DNA from: Spiribacter roseus
GTDB lineage: Bacteria; Pseudomonadota; Gammaproteobacteria; Nitrococcales; Nitrococcaceae
Reading direction: 5' to 3'
Length of the DNA: 64,000 nt
Assembly (NCBI RefSeq): GCF_002813635.1
Contig: NZ_CP016382.1
Coordinates: 992,001-1,056,000 of the forward strand
Below, piece by piece: positions 55,383-64,000 of the stretch (positions are counted from its first letter, which is position 1; each line of letters opens with the position of its first letter). A program made the position numbers and the translations under genes. The notes beneath the pieces were generated by a model, which ran no database searches, was not told where the DNA came from, and saw only the letters and a list, made by a program, of their open reading frames with translations.

Positions 55383-55580
55383 TCAATGGCTGGCATAGAG
55401 GACCTCCCAGAGAATGAACGTCACCAGCAGGAAAAGCGCCAGATTGAACACCGGCCTGGCGGGAATCGCAGCCCCCAGACCCACCCAGCGCAGGATCAGC
55501 GTCAGCCCGATGGTGATCAGCGCCGCCGCCGCCACCACCAGAATCCAACCGGGGAAAAGGGTGCCAAACAGCGGGATCAT
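55383..55580 (-). CDS. DUF1656 (AaeX-like) small membrane protein
   Basis: 65 aa, two helices, starting MIPLFGTLFPGWILVV and ending LWEVLYASH. The pattern with a conserved ARPVFNLALFLLV corresponds to DUF1656, which accompanies FUSC/HlyD pumps (as AaeX does AaeAB). It overlaps the YrhK-like gene upstream by 4 bases (ATGA). Function in the pump is not known. Confidence 0.85.
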   Translation of the reverse strand: MIPLFGTLFPGWILVVAAAALITIGLTLILRWVGLGAAIPARPVFNLALFLLVTFILWEVLYASH

Positions 55581-56269
55581 TGCGAGCGATACTCCCGCAC
55601 CCGGACCCAGGCGCGCAGATAGTTGAAAAACCCGCCGGCCAGGAACAGGACACTGCCGACCAGATACTGCGCCCCCAGAAAATCCGACAGCTCGATCGCA
55701 AGCCGCGAATCCCCGATGTTCCACAGATAGGGAATGGAGGCGGTGGTGAAGAGCACCGCGCCGGCCACAAAGCTGATGCCGGTCAGGGTGTATAGGCGCA
55801 GGGCGCGCGCACTGAGATGGTGGACCTGGAGCACATTGACGAATGGCGAGGCGGTGAACAACAGGCTGCCGATGATGAAGCACCAGGCGCCCGCGACCGT
55901 CAGGTCCACGAAGGTGAAGAACAGGACGCTGCCGACAAGGAACAGGATCGTGCCGATCAGATAGCCGCTGGCCGCAACCAGTTCGAGTGAACGCCCCCGG
56001 TGCGGCTCGCGCCGGTAGCGCAGCACCTCCAGCACATCATGCGCCGTGACCAGCAGATAGAGGATGGAGCCAATGAAAAAGCCCCAGACACCCCAGTTGA
56101 GTTCGGCCTCCAGCGCAGGAAAAAAGAACAGGCTGCCAAAGATGAACGCAACGCCGCCAAAGACGTAGAGAATGGCGTTAACGCTCTCCCAGACAAACGT
56201 GCGTCCCGCCTTCTCGGAGGACTCGAGCAGGTCATAGGCCCGGCTGCGGTTGACGAAAAGATGAGGCAT
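55577..56269 (-). CDS. YrhK-domain membrane protein
   Basis: 230 aa with about six helices. It has the repeated YrhK segments: NAILYVFGGVAFIFGSLFFF (about residues 31-50) and further half-repeats (YLIGTILFLVGSVLFF and QYLVGSVLFLAGGFFNYLR). First gene of the efflux operon with DUF1656, HlyD, FUSC and TolC (read leftward). Role unknown; it may anchor the system or modify its substrate range. Confidence 0.8.
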   Translation of the reverse strand: MPHLFVNRSRAYDLLESSEKAGRTFVWESVNAILYVFGGVAFIFGSLFFFPALEAELNWGVWGFFIGSILYLLVTAHDVLEVLRYRREPHRGRSLELVAASGYLIGTILFLVGSVLFFTFVDLTVAGAWCFIIGSLLFTASPFVNVLQVHHLSARALRLYTLTGISFVAGAVLFTTASIPYLWNIGDSRLAIELSDFLGAQYLVGSVLFLAGGFFNYLRAWVRVREYRSQ

Positions 56270-56354
56270 GAGGTCCTGAAACCTGTCATCAATGGATCGG
56301 CGCTAGATATTGCCACGAAAAGGCCGCCGCGCCGAGTCTCCGGGGGATCCGACA

Positions 56355-56396
56355 CAAAAAGCCCCGCCGGGGCGCAGTGGCCGCGGCGGGGCTTCG
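56355..56396 (-). terminator. Rho-independent terminator of katG
   Basis: On the minus strand the stem AAGCCCCGCC (56394-56385) and GGCGGGGCTT (56368-56359), loop of 16 bases, is followed by a U-rich run (TTTTTG at about 56360-56355). It lies 19 bases after the katG stop. Confidence 0.85.
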
Positions 56397-56414
56397 CTTC
56401 ACGGGGTGAAGGGC

Positions 56415-58739
<2,325 letters not shown>

Positions 58740-58761
58740 GTCTGGCGGAGAGGGAGGGATT
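58740..58761. repeat. Direct repeat, left copy of tRNA-Ser 3' end (att-like)
   Basis: 22 identical bases shared with 58917-58938, beginning GTCTGGCGGAG and ending GGGATT. It covers the last 19 tRNA bases and three bases outside the gene. The copies are only about 155 bp apart, too close to bound an island. Confidence 0.7.
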
Positions 58762-58876
58762 GATTCGGCCCTGCGGGCCTCACCCTACGGGCGCCTCGCG
58801 GCGCTCGGCGTCCCAATCGCTCTCGCGATTGGTCGAACCCACTATCTGCTTGTACCGAGGGTTCGAACCCCTGGCA
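58740..58876 (+). repeat. tRNA-Ser-derived repeat-like element
   Basis: It starts with a 22-base sequence (58740-58761) identical to the 3' end of the tRNA-Ser gene plus three flanking bases (58917-58938), then diverges into hairpin-rich DNA: GGCCC-TGC-GGGCC (58767-58779), GCGCC-TCGC-GGCGC, and CCAATCGC-TCTC-GCGATTGG (58813-58832), ending with T-arm-like GGGTTCGAACCC (58860-58871). No protein is encoded; conceptual translation gives a fragment that resembles common spurious annotations next to tRNA-Ser genes. Confidence 0.6.
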
Positions 58877-58886
58877 CTGTCAGACA

Positions 58887-58911
58887 CAAAAAAGGGGCCC
58901 GCGGCCCCTGT
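58887..58911 (-). terminator. Terminator after tRNA-Ser
   Basis: On the minus strand AGGGGCC (58909-58903), loop GCG, GGCCCCT, followed by TTTTTT. A compact GC-rich stem with a U-run about 10 bases beyond the tRNA 3' end. Confidence 0.85.
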
Positions 58912-58916
58912 TTTAT

Positions 58917-59010
<94 letters not shown>

Positions 59011-59047
59011 AGAACAGCGTGCAGGTTAATTCACACCCGGCTCACGA

Positions 59048-59380
59048 TCAATCGGTGCGGTGCCCCGGGGTGTAAACCGAGCTGGGGAACGGTGTGACGT
59101 TGCCGTCCGCCTCAGAGATCTTAGCGGTGCCTTCCTTTTCGACCTCGTCGACTCGGACAATGGAGTGCATGGGCACATAGGTGCGCTTGACGCCTTCGAA
59201 CTCGCTCTTGAGTTTCTCTTCGGCGGGATCCACGACCACCTGGGTGCGCTCGCCAAAGGTGAGCTCCTCAATCTCCACAAACCCAAGCAGCCCGCCATCG
59301 GAAATATTACGGGCATAGATTTCATATATCTTGCCCTGATTGTGGAAGATCACGCGATAGATATGCTCTGCAGACGCCAT
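59048..59380 (-). CDS. DUF1820 family protein
   Basis: 110 aa. The family pattern is clear: EHIYRVIFHNQGKIYEIYA, VEIEELTFGERTQVVVDPAEEKL and SEFEGVKRTYVPMHSIVRVDEVEKEGTAKI (only short parts needed here). Probably a small cytoplasmic beta protein of unknown function. I chose ATG 59380 where homology begins; an in-frame ATG at 59407 is an alternative. It is co-directional with the tRNA-Ser gene 37 bp downstream. Confidence 0.88.
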   Translation of the reverse strand: MASAEHIYRVIFHNQGKIYEIYARNISDGGLLGFVEIEELTFGERTQVVVDPAEEKLKSEFEGVKRTYVPMHSIVRVDEVEKEGTAKISEADGNVTPFPSSVYTPGHRTD

Positions 59381-59500
59381 GCGGGTCCCGCCGGTGATTG
59401 CTGACATTAGCCGGGGAGCGTAACACGCGAGGCCATCGGGCACATTCGAGGCGGGAGGGGCGGACCGGGCCAGCCCCTGCTGCCCCGGCCTTTAACCGAT

Positions 59501-60163
59501 TCAGTCCGCCGGCTGCTTGGCCACCCGCAGATACGGCTTAAGCGTTTCCCAGCCCTCGGGGAATTTATCCCGGGCCTGCTCGTCACTGACCGCCGGCGGG
59601 ATGATGATGTCATCACCGTCCTGCCAGTTCACGGGCGTCGCGACCGTATGTCGGGCGTTCAGCTGAAGGGAATCGAGCAACCGCAGGATCTCGTTGAAGT
59701 CACGCCCGGTGGTCATCGGGTAAACCAGCATCGCCTTGATGCGCTTGTCCGGCCCCACGACGTAGACGGCACGCACGGTGGCGTTGTCCATGGCCGTGCG
59801 ACCCTCGCAGCTGTCACCCTCGTCCTCCGGCAGCATGTCGTAGAGCTTGGCGACGGTCAGGTCCGTATCGCCGATCATCGGATAATTGGGCGCCGTCCCC
59901 TGAGTCTCCTCGATATCCTGCGCCCAGGTGGCATGGTTTTCGACCGGATCCACCGACAGGCCGATCACCTTGGTGCCACGCCTGTCGAACTCAGGCTTGA
60001 GCTGGGCCATGTAGCCGAGCTCAGTGGTGCAGACCGGCGTGAAGTCCTTCGGATGCGAGAAAAGAATCGCCCAGTTGTCACCGATCCAGTCATGAAAGCG
60101 GATCTCGCCTTCGGTTGTTTTGGCGGTAAAATCCGGCGCGAGGCTTCCGATACGCAGTCCCAT
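59501..60163 (-). CDS. Peroxiredoxin (Prx6-like)
   Basis: 220 aa. The peroxidatic Cys lies in SHPKDFTPVCTTEL (about residue 46), with the Thr of PxxxTxxC also present. Length and C-terminal domain (IIIPPAVSDEQARDKFPEGWE) are typical of the 1-Cys Prx6 group; another Cys (DEGDSCEGRT) lies near residue 118. It reduces peroxides, next to a katG-containing region. GGAG lies 8 bases before ATG 60163. Confidence 0.95.
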   Translation of the reverse strand: MGLRIGSLAPDFTAKTTEGEIRFHDWIGDNWAILFSHPKDFTPVCTTELGYMAQLKPEFDRRGTKVIGLSVDPVENHATWAQDIEETQGTAPNYPMIGDTDLTVAKLYDMLPEDEGDSCEGRTAMDNATVRAVYVVGPDKRIKAMLVYPMTTGRDFNEILRLLDSLQLNARHTVATPVNWQDGDDIIIPPAVSDEQARDKFPEGWETLKPYLRVAKQPAD

Positions 60164-60271
60164 CAAAACGCTCCATTGATTTGTGTTGGATAGCAATACC
60201 AGCACCGTATGACGGGACAGGCCCCAAACCAAAAGAATCATTTCTTATCTTTATATAACCGGATCGTATAA

Positions 60272-60742
60272 ATGCACGCATGGGAAGGACAGAACTTCAG
60301 CGACGTCAGCCTGCTCACCCAACGCCGTGACCCCCGTCGGTTCCAGGTCGGCTGTGCCACCAGCAACGGCGAGGCCGTGGTGCTGCAGTGGTTTCGCAAC
60401 ATGCCCGAGATCTCGCAGTGGTTGCGACGCATGGAGCCGCAGCGCTGGGCGCTGCGGGGGCCTGCGCTGATTGCGATCAAATCGGCACTCGAGCCGATAC
60501 TCACCCGGGTCGATGTGTATGGCCTCGAGGAGGACAGCCGCCTCGCCCACAACCGCATCACGGCCGATCATTACCAGATCCTCTGGTGGGGCGATTTCAC
60601 GACCTTCGCGGCCGCCGGTGACCACTGGTCGGACACGTTTCTGACCCGCGAAGGACTCACGCCAGTGGATGCCGCCGACAACACCCAGGCGAGGACCCTT
60701 GCCGAAGCACTCCGGGCGCGGGTGGACGCCAAAGCCGACTGA
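60272..60742 (+). CDS. Hypothetical protein
   Basis: 156 aa; I do not recognise a family. The protein is rich in Trp and Arg (EISQWLRRMEPQRWALRGP, about residues 46-64; ILWWGDFTTF, about 103-112), with no signal peptide or membrane segment. It is divergent from the peroxiredoxin gene. No Shine-Dalgarno is visible; a TATAAA lies directly before the ATG. Alternative: a later start in the same frame. Confidence 0.65.
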   Translation: MHAWEGQNFSDVSLLTQRRDPRRFQVGCATSNGEAVVLQWFRNMPEISQWLRRMEPQRWALRGPALIAIKSALEPILTRVDVYGLEEDSRLAHNRITADHYQILWWGDFTTFAAAGDHWSDTFLTREGLTPVDAADNTQARTLAEALRARVDAKAD

Positions 60743-60791
60743 CATGGGGCAGCGCTTGCGTCGTGCGGGATGTCGGCCTTAATCTCGCCCC

Positions 60792-61148
60792 ATGAGTAAA
60801 CCGTGCATTTTCTGTGAGATCGTCGCTGGGCGGATGGATGCCGATGTAATCCATCGGGATGACCAGGTGGTGGCCTTTCACGACATTCACCCTCAGGCGC
60901 CCACGCATGTGCTGATCATCCCACGCAGGCACATCGAGAGCATGGTCGATATCCAGCCCGATGACGCGTCCCTGATCGGCCACATGCACCTGACCGCCAA
61001 AAAGCTCGCCCACGAGCTGGAAATCGCGGACACGGGGTATCGCAGCATATTCAACTGCGGCCGTGATGCCGGGCAGACCGTCTGGCATATCCATCTCCAC
61101 CTAATGGGTGGGCGCAGCATGGGCTGGCCGCCCTGGCCGGGGAACTGA
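60792..61148 (+). CDS. hinT: HIT-family purine nucleoside phosphoramidase (HinT)
   Basis: 118 aa. CIFCEIVAGRM at the N-terminus is the Zn-binding CxxC form of HIT proteins, and WHIHLHLMGG carries the HxHxH catalytic histidine triad (about residues 99-103). It hydrolyses aminoacyl-AMP and nucleoside phosphoramidates. Single gene on this strand between unknowns. Confidence 0.95.
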   Translation: MSKPCIFCEIVAGRMDADVIHRDDQVVAFHDIHPQAPTHVLIIPRRHIESMVDIQPDDASLIGHMHLTAKKLAHELEIADTGYRSIFNCGRDAGQTVWHIHLHLMGGRSMGWPPWPGN

Positions 61149-61210
61149 GCAGGCAGGCCGACTGGCGCCGACGCCCGGAGTTGACGCCGAGCAACATTGG
61201 CGCGTAATGG

Positions 61211-61714
61211 TTGCCCACGGCCGCGCGCGCGATCACTCCGCTTTTGTGGATATGGATGACCGGCGCTCTGCTTGGGCTGCCCGGCGGCCCCGGCCCCTTG
61301 CCTGACGCCATTCAGACCCTGTACGCGATAGCGCTAGGCATCGTCATTCTGCGGTCGGTGGGCAAGGCGTCATCGCCCCAAGGATGGGCGCTTGCAGTCC
61401 CCCTTGCGGCAGCCTTGGTGGTGCTGGCGGCCGGCAGCGTGGTGACCGCCATCGGCAGCGGACTGAACGATGAACCGCTGCGCGAACAAGGCCTCGCCAT
61501 TGGCACCGTGGCTGGCGTATCAGCCCTGGCGGTACTGGCGATCCCGCGAAAAGCCTCGTTGCGCTGGGCATCGGAGCCGTCGATCCTGGTTATCGGCGGT
61601 GCAACGGCATTGCGCCTGATTGCACCCTACGACCCGGCCATTCTGATCGGCACGGCAGCGATGTGGTTTGTCGGCGGATTGCTAATCGCCCACCGCTGCC
61701 GGCAGCCGGTCTAG
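61211..61714 (+). CDS. Membrane protein of unknown function
   Basis: 167 aa with four to five hydrophobic helices (residues about 12-35, 40-58, 62-80, 95-112, 125-160). No family motif recognised. Initiation is at TTG 61211; an in-frame ATG at 61256 would remove most of the first helix, so the start is uncertain. The stop overlaps the convergent rpiB-like gene by 4 bases. Confidence 0.65.
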   Translation: MPTAARAITPLLWIWMTGALLGLPGGPGPLPDAIQTLYAIALGIVILRSVGKASSPQGWALAVPLAAALVVLAAGSVVTAIGSGLNDEPLREQGLAIGTVAGVSALAVLAIPRKASLRWASEPSILVIGGATALRLIAPYDPAILIGTAAMWFVGGLLIAHRCRQPV

Positions 61715-62169
61715 GTTCCCGTGTGATACTTGGCGTCAACTTCGTTGATCGCGGCCACGTTACCCGCCGACCGTCCCTGCGGATCAAACTCACAGGCCAT
61801 GAACGCATCGGCTACCGACTTGGCCAGTTCCGTGCCAACGACCCGTGCACCCATCGTGATGATTTGCGCGTTATTCGAGAGTGCAGCCCGTTCGGCGGAA
61901 TACGTGTCATGGCACTGGGCGGCACGAATGCCCGGCAGCTTGTTCACCGACAGGCAGACCCCGATGCCGGTCCCGCAGATCAGAACAGCACGGTCGTAGG
62001 TCCCCGCTAGCACCGCTGAGCCGACTCGGTCGGCGAGCATCGCATAGAACGGATCAGGGCCCCGCTCAGTCCGCGAGACATTCTCCACGTCATGGTTTTT
62101 TGCCAGGTGCTCGGCAAGCACCTCGGCCAGTCCTTCTCCGGCACTGTCACCGGCAACGGCGATTTTCAT
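61711..62169 (-). CDS. RpiB/LacA-B family isomerase, EryI/DerI-like
   Basis: 152 aa. It begins [18 protein letters not shown], where ordinary RpiB proteins have a DHAG-type His motif; the GDSAGEGLA signature is that of the D-erythrulose-4-phosphate isomerases (EryI/DerI). Catalytic Cys65 lies in LICGTGIGV, and [24 protein letters not shown] is near residues 87-110. Start follows CAGGAGAGAG. Encoded 35 bp after a TpiA-like gene of the EryH type. Alternatively a plain RpiB. Confidence 0.85.
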   Translation of the reverse strand: MKIAVAGDSAGEGLAEVLAEHLAKNHDVENVSRTERGPDPFYAMLADRVGSAVLAGTYDRAVLICGTGIGVCLSVNKLPGIRAAQCHDTYSAERAALSNNAQIITMGARVVGTELAKSVADAFMACEFDPQGRSAGNVAAINEVDAKYHTGT

Positions 62170-62204
62170 ATCACTCTCTCCTGATAGCTGGAGACCACTC
62201 GGTC

Positions 62205-62963
62205 TCATGCGTCGGCGCAGCGGCCAACGATTTCCAGATAGTCCTCCGCCTGCCAGGCGGCGCGACCGATGAATAGCCCGTCAATATCGGGCTGGCGGAC
62301 ATAGTCACGGCAGTTCCCGGCGTTGACCGAGCCCCCGTAGAGACAGGGCACAGACCGGCCGGTCGCCGCGCGGGCAACCTCAGCAATCACGGCATGCCGG
62401 GCCTGGGCGTAGGCCGCGCTGGCCGGCGTCCCGCCCTCGCCGATGGACCAAACCGGCTCGTAGGCGAGCAACACCGTCGCCTGACGGTGCTCTGGGGCAA
62501 CGCCACTCAGGGCGGCGCGGACCTGCTGCGCCAACACACGGTCGGCCTGCCCGTTGGCCCTGTCGGCGGCGGTCTCGCCAATACAGATCAGCGGTGTCAG
62601 ACCATGACGCAGAGCGGCCGCCACCTTCTGCGCCACCCTCCCATCGGTGTCCCCGAAGTGCGTTCGGCGCTCCGAATGGCCCAATTCAACGAGGCTCGCC
62701 CCGCAATCCCTGACCATTGACGCCGATACCTCTCCGGTCCAAGCACCAGCATCAGCCCAATGGATGTTCTGCGCGCCGATCCTCACATTCGTGGCGGCGA
62801 GCGCCTCCGCAACCACCGCAATACTCGTATACGGAGGGATCACGAAGGGTTGCATATCGCTCGGGAAGGACTGGGGCGCCACGGCCGACGCCCACGTCAG
62901 TGCCTCATCCCGCGTTTTGTTCATCTTCCAGCTGGTGCCGATCCAAAGCTTTGCGGTTGCCAT
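62205..62963 (-). CDS. Triose-phosphate-isomerase-family enzyme, EryH/LerI-like
   Basis: 252 aa TIM barrel. The active-site Lys13 lies in [11 protein letters not shown], whereas canonical TpiA has [15 protein letters not shown] is the form found in erythritol/threitol-locus TpiA2 proteins (L-erythrulose-1-phosphate isomerase). Catalytic His96 (VELGHSERR) and Glu169 ([10 protein letters not shown]) are kept, and GGSV binds phosphate. It is first in a two-gene unit with the RpiB-like protein. A normal TpiA activity cannot be excluded. Confidence 0.85.
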   Translation of the reverse strand: MATAKLWIGTSWKMNKTRDEALTWASAVAPQSFPSDMQPFVIPPYTSIAVVAEALAATNVRIGAQNIHWADAGAWTGEVSASMVRDCGASLVELGHSERRTHFGDTDGRVAQKVAAALRHGLTPLICIGETAADRANGQADRVLAQQVRAALSGVAPEHRQATVLLAYEPVWSIGEGGTPASAAYAQARHAVIAEVARAATGRSVPCLYGGSVNAGNCRDYVRQPDIDGLFIGRAAWQAEDYLEIVGRCADA

Positions 62964-63007
62964 GCCGTTGCCGTCCTGTGATTTGCCCGACCCTGGGACT
63001 CGCGTTC

Positions 63008-63038
63008 TTTATAACACGCCAGGCCTTTTTTATAACAC
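63008..63038. promoter_or_regulatory. Direct repeats TTTATAACAC between tpiA-like and tkt genes
   Basis: TTTATAACAC occurs at 63008-63017 and 63029-63038, spaced 21 bp, two turns of the helix, in the 126-bp gap between divergent genes. Such spaced half-sites suit a DeoR- or other repressor that controls both. AT-rich DNA in a GC-rich genome. The repressor gene is not in the window. Confidence 0.55.
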
Positions 63039-63089
63039 TTTAAATTGATAAGTTAACGCTCCAGTCCTTCCACGCCCGGAGCCCCTGCG

Positions 63090-64000
63090 ATGACCATCGA
63101 CCACGCCGATCTCACTAATTGCATCAGCGCCCTGACCATCGATGCGGTGGAAGCCGCCCAGTCCGGCCATCCCGGGGCGCCCATGGGGATGGCCGATGCA
63201 GCCACCGTACTGGCCCGCCGCCATCTCAAGTTCGATGCCTCAGCGCCTCACTGGGCTGATCGCGATCGGCTGGTTCTGTCGAATGGCCACGCCTCGATGC
63301 TCCTCTACGCCCTGCTGCACCTGACCGGAGTCGAGGCGGTTACCCTGGAGGCGTTGCGCAACTTTCGACAGATCGGATCGGCAACGGCAGGACATCCGGA
63401 GTTCGGCCACTTACCGGGTATCGAGACCACCACGGGCCCGCTGGGACAGGGGTTTGCCGCCGCTGTGGGCATGGCGATGACCGAGCGGTTGCTCCGGGCC
63501 GAATTCGGTGAACAGGCGGTGGATCACCACACCTACGTCCTGCTGGGCGATGGTTGCCTGCAGGAGGGCATCGGTCAGGAGGCCCTGTCGCTGGCCGGTC
63601 ACCTGGGGCTTGGCAAACTCATCGTGCTCTACGACGACAACGGCATCACCATTGATGGCCCCACTGACGTCTCTTTTTCGGAAGATGTCCCCGCCCGATT
63701 CGCTGCCTGCGGCTGGCATATCCAGCAATGCGACGGCCACGATCCCGACGCCCTGGATGCCGCCATCGGGGCAGCGCGGGCCAATACCGACAAGCCCTCA
63801 ATGGTGGCCATGAAAACCACCATCGGCTTTGGGGCGCCCACCAAGGCAGGGACCGCGGCCTCGCATGGTGCGCCACTCGGTGCCGAGGAAGCCGCCGGTG
63901 CCAAACACGCACTGGACTGGCATGCTCCGGCGTTCACGATCCCCGCTGAGCTGGCAGCCAAGTGGAAGGCCATCGGCGCCCGTGGGGCCGACGCGCGGCT
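63090..64000 (+). CDS. tkt: Transketolase (3' end beyond window)
   Basis: 303 codons to the window edge, the N-terminal half of a roughly 660-aa enzyme. Thiamine-diphosphate and sugar motifs: [17 protein letters not shown] (about residues 25-41), [16 protein letters not shown], and [13 protein letters not shown] with the ThDP Mg2+ site (about 155-167). It exchanges two-carbon units between sugar phosphates and uses erythrose-4-phosphate. Divergent from the EryH/EryI-like pair. The C-terminus is outside the window. Confidence 0.95.
   Translation, partial: MTIDHADLTNCISALTIDAVEAAQSGHPGAPMGMADAATVLARRHLKFDASAPHWADRDRLVLSNGHASMLLYALLHLTGVEAVTLEALRNFRQIGSATAGHPEFGHLPGIETTTGPLGQGFAAAVGMAMTERLLRAEFGEQAVDHHTYVLLGDGCLQEGIGQEALSLAGHLGLGKLIVLYDDNGITIDGPTDVSFSEDVPARFAACGWHIQQCDGHDPDALDAAIGAARANTDKPSMVAMKTTIGFGAPTKAGTAASHGAPLGAEEAAGAKHALDWHAPAFTIPAELAAKWKAIGARGADAR

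Overview
The window (about 65% GC, very compact, nearly every gap under 200 bp) reads as chromosome from a Gram-negative, moderately halophilic gammaproteobacterium. A Spiribacter/Ectothiorhodospiraceae-like host is my inference, from the RecBCD, PpsR/PpsA, YqiA-type, DUF1249 and DUF1820 genes, the acidic secreted proteins and two compatible-solute uptake systems. I see no phage, transposase, CRISPR array or toxin-antitoxin pair.

Layout. 1-4.6 kb: a leftward urease operon (ureDABCEF, cut by the window edge) led by an unrecognised His-rich membrane protein and preceded by a sigma-54 promoter with NtrC-like sites; an L-asparaginase gene diverges from it. 5.6-15.8 kb: an outer-membrane barrel, then recC-recB-recD with a possible 28-codon leader ORF and a DUF393 thiol protein. 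15.8-21.3 kb: an enolase-superfamily/Fe-alcohol dehydrogenase/aldehyde dehydrogenase operon with a divergent LysR gene and a glycosyltransferase. 21.2-24.6 kb: dadA under a tandem glycine riboswitch, a YqiA-like esterase and copCD. 24.7-30.1 kb: DUF2237, a BCCT carrier, a flavin oxidase coupled to an unknown gene, an MBL hydrolase and bioY. 30.2-34.3 kb: a TRAP transporter whose binding-protein gene converges on dctQM, plus a second Fe-ADH.

34.4-39.5 kb: aapJQMP amino-acid ABC transporter behind a consensus sigma-54 promoter with NtrC-like sites, then an orphan response regulator. 39.5-47.1 kb: an IscR-like regulator that has lost two cluster cysteines, DUF1249, ppsR/ppsA, a sulfurtransferase, orn, rsgA and a permease split over two genes. 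47.1-50.5 kb: glycine betaine/proline ABC transporter. 50.5-56.3 kb: AhpD-like protein and a YrhK/DUF1656/HlyD/FUSC/TolC efflux operon. 56.4-61.7 kb: katG, a tRNA-derived repeat, tRNA-Ser(GGA), DUF1820, peroxiredoxin, HIT protein and unknowns. 61.7-64 kb: an RpiB/TpiA pair whose signatures resemble the tetrulose-phosphate isomerases of erythritol pathways, divergent from a truncated transketolase.

How it fits together. A nitrogen theme (urease, asparaginase, amino-acid ABC uptake) is tied by two sigma-54/NtrC control regions 30 kb apart. An osmotic theme is carried by the BCCT and betaine ABC systems, and an oxidative-stress theme by KatG, Prx6-type peroxiredoxin and the AhpD-like protein. 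No single dramatic new system stands out. The best leads are the glycine-riboswitch-controlled dadA, the putative tetrulose-phosphate branch, the His-rich first gene of the urease operon, the IscR variant, the split permease and the tRNA-Ser-derived repeat.
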